From JAGLOK01 sp963675575 (GTDB lineage Bacteria > Bacillota > Clostridia > Christensenellales > UMGS416), in assembly GCA_963675575.1 (NCBI GenBank), contig OY776378.1, positions 2,542,001 through 2,606,000 of the forward strand: DNA of 64,000 nucleotides, given 5' to 3'. Shown here piece after piece: positions 61,281-64,000 of the stretch; the first letter of the stretch is position 1, and every line of letters starts with the position of its first letter. Under the pieces are notes generated by a model. The model searched no databases. It was not told the origin of the DNA and saw nothing but the letters and a program-made list of their open reading frames with translations. The translations under genes and the position numbers were made by a program.

Positions 61281-61469
61281 ATGAGTTTTCAAGGCAACGC
61301 AATGGCGAACAAAGGTCAGACTCGGGTCAGGCGGCTTGATATCGGCGTCATTATGCGCTGGGCGGATCTTAATATCCACATGATTGGAGAACACGGCTTC
61401 TTTGAGGGTCATGGAAGCACCTACCGTCTTGACCCTGTAGAGCTTGCCAGATTTCTCAATTTGATCTAG
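61281..61469 (+). pseudogene. 3' fragment of a second copy of the unknown NQR-linked gene
   Basis: The frame reads FQGNAMANKGQTRVRRLDIG and ends ...STYRLDPVELARFLNLI-stop, matching the C-terminal third of the protein at 58399-58857. The N-terminal two thirds are missing. An ATG at 61281 could start it, but no ribosome binding site is seen. Confidence 0.8.
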
Positions 61470-61473
61470 AAGT
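61315..61473 (+). repeat. Direct repeat flanking the trk genes, copy B
   Basis: Partner of 58703-58861; includes the stop codon and TCTAGAAGT just after it in both copies. Confidence 0.93.
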
Positions 61474-61893
61474 TTAAGTAATCCCACCCTGAAATGAAAA
61501 CTCTGAATTGCCTGCTGAACTATGCATAAAAGACAGTATGTTTTGATTTCATGCATAGCGATTCTCATTTTCTCCGGTTTTAAAAAAACACTATTTGCAG
61601 TATTATAAGTTACAGGTAGACAGATTTATTTAATCATTTTTTCTATGATAAATATATTGCTAATTAAAATCATAGAAATAAATATATTTTTATCTTATAA
61701 TTTATATATAACAATTTATTGGGAGACAAAACTCAAAAAAACAAAGTCCCGGTTATTATATTAATATTAGGCAAAGAATGTTTAATGACTACAGCTACTA
61801 CATACTGTCAAAACGATAATATGTAAATAGCTCTAATCACAGCTATTTCAACTGCAAAACCAAAATTATTATATAATATGAAAGGATATAAAA
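61474..61893. other. Non-coding AT-rich spacer
   Basis: About 420 nt between the gene fragment and the MFS gene. It contains an inverted repeat CTATGCAT / ATGCATAG around 61523-61560, possibly a terminator. I see no tRNA, no convincing open frame and no clear promoter. Confidence 0.5.
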
Positions 61894-63162
61894 ATGCGTA
61901 AACCAGAGCAGAATAATGCAAGCAATGCGACCACCGAATCCCAGCAACTAAAAAAGAATAGATGGACAATACTTCTGGGTGGATTTCTTCTTTCGCTAAT
62001 GGGAGGAATGAGCTATGCGTGGGGTTCTTTCGTAGTTCCCTTAAAAGAAGAATTTGGTTGGACCGCCGCCCAAGCCAGTTTACCTTTTACATTTATGATT
62101 ATCACATTTGCCATTATTATGATTCCTGCTGGGTGGGTGCAAGATAAAATCGGCCCAAGAAAAGTTGCGACAACCGGAGCGGTGACAATGTTTGTCGGCT
62201 ACGGACTTTCAAGCCTTATCAAATATATCTCTACTCCGGGCTGGTTGATTTTCACATATGGAATAATAGTAGGAATATCCTGCGGACTTACATATTCATG
62301 TATTGCTCCAACCGCACGCAAATGGTACCCCGACAGACCTGGATTTGCCGTGTCTACATCAGTAATGGGTTTTGGTCTTGCCGCAGTAGTAATCGCGCCT
62401 CTTAAAAAAGCAATAATCCATTCCGTGGGAGTTGAAGGAACATTTCTGGTATTGGCTGTCCTTGCGGCCGTTTTAACATTGATAGGTGCACGGTTAATTA
62501 AAAATCCTCCTGAAAATTATTCAGCAAAAAAACATACACCTAACTCTGACAAAAAATCCGAGAAACAAATATTTACAAAGGACGACATCCCACCCAAAGT
62601 TTTTATTAAAACGCCATATTTCTATATCTTGTGGCTGGCACTGGCTATGGTTATTGGCGGAGGGCTGACAGCAATAGGACTCATCACGGCATACGGGGAA
62701 GTAAATCTAAATCTGGCGCCGGCAGTCGCGGCAATCGCAATTTCATGCTATTCATTAGTAAACGGTTTGGGTAGGCCTTTAGCCGGATATCTGGCGGATC
62801 GTGTGGGAACGCTAAAAGTGATGATAGTCATATATGCGATGCAAGCTGCAGTTTTTTTAGCTCTGCCATGGATTGCGGTAAACTTCGCTTTGCTAATCCT
62901 CTGTTCTCTTTTACTGGGGCTGGGGTATGCCACTACTTTCGCACTGTTTCCTGTACTTGTCGCCGACAGATGTGGAACAAAGTATTTGGGTGTAAACTAC
63001 GGACTGGTCTTTAGCGCTTTTGCTATAGGCGCCATCACCGGATTGGTGGGATCATGGCTTTGGGATATAACTAATTCTTTTGTACCTGCATTTATGCTCG
63101 CGGGAGTTACAACTGTCATTGGACTAATCTTTTTGTTGATTTTGAATAAAAAACATAGTTAA
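61894..63162 (+). CDS. MFS transporter, oxalate/formate antiporter (OFA) family
   Basis: A 422-residue, 12-helix major facilitator. The N-terminal half has MSYAWGSFVVPLKEEFGWT and the loop 2-3 motif GWVQDKIGPRKV; then CGLTYSCIAPTARKWYPDRPG. The C-terminal half has LGRPLAGYLADRVGTLKV and FALFPVLVADRCGTKYLGVNYG, the last being typical of OFA proteins. These exchange small carboxylates; the substrate is unknown. AAAGGAT precedes the ATG. A hairpin follows. Confidence 0.85.
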   Translation: MRKPEQNNASNATTESQQLKKNRWTILLGGFLLSLMGGMSYAWGSFVVPLKEEFGWTAAQASLPFTFMIITFAIIMIPAGWVQDKIGPRKVATTGAVTMFVGYGLSSLIKYISTPGWLIFTYGIIVGISCGLTYSCIAPTARKWYPDRPGFAVSTSVMGFGLAAVVIAPLKKAIIHSVGVEGTFLVLAVLAAVLTLIGARLIKNPPENYSAKKHTPNSDKKSEKQIFTKDDIPPKVFIKTPYFYILWLALAMVIGGGLTAIGLITAYGEVNLNLAPAVAAIAISCYSLVNGLGRPLAGYLADRVGTLKVMIVIYAMQAAVFLALPWIAVNFALLILCSLLLGLGYATTFALFPVLVADRCGTKYLGVNYGLVFSAFAIGAITGLVGSWLWDITNSFVPAFMLAGVTTVIGLIFLLILNKKHS

Positions 63163-63190
63163 AAACATTTTGGAAGGATACGATATAAAA

Positions 63191-63212
63191 AGACGGCTAA
63201 ACTTAGCCGTCT
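63191..63212 (+). terminator. Hairpin after the MFS gene
   Basis: Stem AGACGGCT / AGCCGTCT with a 6-nt loop, 29 nt after the stop. No strong T-tract follows (CAGACTG), so it may instead belong to the transposon end. Confidence 0.55.
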
Positions 63213-63224
63213 CAGACTGTCGAA

Positions 63225-63261
63225 GAAAGCACCTATCTGTCGCAAGGCAAACGGTGCTTTC
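63225..63261. repeat. Hairpin at the downstream end of the transposase gene
   Basis: Stem GAAAGCACC / GGTGCTTTC with a 19-nt loop, between the MFS gene and the transposase stop. It may terminate the transposase message or read-through into the element. Confidence 0.55.
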
Positions 63262-63321
63262 TCGCTTTACCGATATAATTATAGAGAAATTGCGTAAATT
63301 ACAGAAGAAAACAGGGCCAAC

Positions 63322-64000
63322 CTAAGCCCACAAAGCCATCTTTTTAAGGTTCATACATGCAAACTTGAGAGTTATCCAACCGGACACTCTCTTTATACCT
63401 CGATATGGTGTATATCTCATCGCATGTTTCTCCTTAGCATCTGCGAAGACCCTTTCAATAGTTTGACTCCTTAACGCATAAGTTGCTTTGCCTAAATACG
63501 AATGTCTGAAGTCTTCTGCTCGTTCTATGTAATTTTGCCAAATATGTTTTATTGCTACTTTTTGATGATTAAGGCTGTGAGTGCATTTTTTAAGATGTGG
63601 ACAACTACTGCATATTATAGGATTACTCTTGTATTGTCTGTACCCGTTTCTGTCTGTCGTTGCATATTTTAAAACTTCATTGTTTGGGCAGATTACGCAA
63701 TCATAATATTCGTCATATACATACTCGTATGGTTTGAAAAACTCCTTTTTACTCATGGGTCTTTTATAAGGCAATGATGGATTTCGATTATCGTCAAATA
63801 TCTTTTTGCATATCCACGGTGTTTTGTACGCTGCATCTGCTGCAACAGTTTGAACTTCTTTAAATTTACTGGTCACCTTATCATAAATTGCATCTAAAAC
63901 TTTACTGTCGTGGATATTTCCCGCTGTAGTTACATTGCCTAGAACAAAGCCATTTCTATCACATGCGGTGTGTGTTGTGTACGCAAATTCTACTTTATGG
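63322..64000 (-). CDS. IS1182-type transposase, C-terminal part (runs off the window)
   Basis: The minus-strand frame is open from the stop at 63322 to the window edge. From the edge it reads HKVEFAYTTHTACDRNGFVL and GNVTTAGNIHDSKVLDAI, then AADAAYKTPWICKKI, a cysteine group (CVICPNNEVL, CSSCPHLKKC) and finally SQTIERVFADAKEKHAMRY and GWITLKFACMNLKK. The DDE residues Asp (VAADAAYK) and Glu (TIERVFADAKE) and the cysteines fit IS1182 transposases. The N-terminus lies beyond the window; the part seen has no internal stop. Confidence 0.9.
   Translation of the reverse strand, partial: HKVEFAYTTHTACDRNGFVLGNVTTAGNIHDSKVLDAIYDKVTSKFKEVQTVAADAAYKTPWICKKIFDDNRNPSLPYKRPMSKKEFFKPYEYVYDEYYDCVICPNNEVLKYATTDRNGYRQYKSNPIICSSCPHLKKCTHSLNHQKVAIKHIWQNYIERAEDFRHSYLGKATYALRSQTIERVFADAKEKHAMRYTPYRGIKRVSGWITLKFACMNLKKMALWA

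Larger units (their letters stand above)
63213..64000 (-). mobile_element. Right part of an IS1182-like insertion sequence
   Basis: The transposase fragment and the hairpins after it define one end of an insertion sequence. The CAGACTGTCGAAG stretch near 63213-63225 is a candidate terminal inverted repeat, but without the other end I cannot confirm it. Confidence 0.6.

Overview
The window looks like a chromosomal segment of an anaerobic, low-to-moderate-GC Bacillota, most likely class Clostridia. Pointers are the purR-glmU-prs order, a DivIC/FtsB-type division protein, a TPP-riboswitch-controlled ThiT, an AraL/AraM-type pair, a DUF4914 protein, a DUF1934 protein, strong Shine-Dalgarno sequences and sigma-A-type promoters. 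I cannot name a species from the sequence alone.

Layout. 1-5.3 kb: the 5' third of rpoB (leftward) with its own promoter and long leader, a Cys-rich YkgJ-like protein back to back with an unusual DNA methyltransferase, a divergent 6-phosphogluconate dehydrogenase homologue and a division protein. 5.4-9.2 kb: metallo-hydrolase, DUF1934 protein and ispE, divergent from a ribokinase-like gene. 9.2-14.9 kb: ferredoxin-type protein, thiT with TPP riboswitch and terminator, a YfbR-like nucleotidase, a phosphoesterase, a leucine-rich-repeat surface protein and an L,D-transpeptidase lipoprotein. 15-23.3 kb: Eis-type acetyltransferase, GT-C-like membrane protein, HAD phosphatase overlapping glycerol-1-phosphate dehydrogenase, hflK-hflC, GNAT enzyme. 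23.3-36 kb: DUF4914 protein, ceramidase-like hydrolase, a heterodimeric ABC exporter preceded by a short leader peptide and tandem terminators, a REC-GGDEF protein and purR-glmU-prs.

35.9-42.5 kb is a rearranged accessory region of lipoproteins and secreted metzincin-like metalloproteases. It holds a 437-bp near-identical repeat, duplicated terminators, a frameshifted chimeric protease gene and a 13-codon gene remnant. The intact protease gene has a compact structured 5' leader. 42.8-51.8 kb is more ordinary: leuS, an L,D-transpeptidase/VanX-like fusion whose VanX part has lost its usual catalytic residues, a PHP phosphatase, asnS, an EF-hand-like protein, an epimerase and tRNA-Ala(CGC).

Downstream of the tRNA lies an island with a decayed zinc-type dehydrogenase, a fucose/arabinose-isomerase-like gene and an IS256-like remnant. 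It is followed by an Na+-NQR/Rnf-type operon (B-C-D-E-F-like subunits) that has no nqrA, rnfB or rnfC but ends in an unknown 17-kDa protein. A trkH-trkA-type cation uptake pair sits next, between two about 159-bp direct repeats made of the 3' end of that unknown gene. The window ends with an OFA-type MFS transporter and the 3' part of an IS1182-like transposase.

The strongest candidates for something new are the NqrA-less NQR-like operon with its unknown partner, the trk cassette bracketed by gene-end repeats, the leader-peptide/tandem-terminator control of the ABC exporter, the structured leader of the metalloprotease gene, and the fusion with a degenerate VanX domain. All calls come from reading the sequence; no database search was possible.
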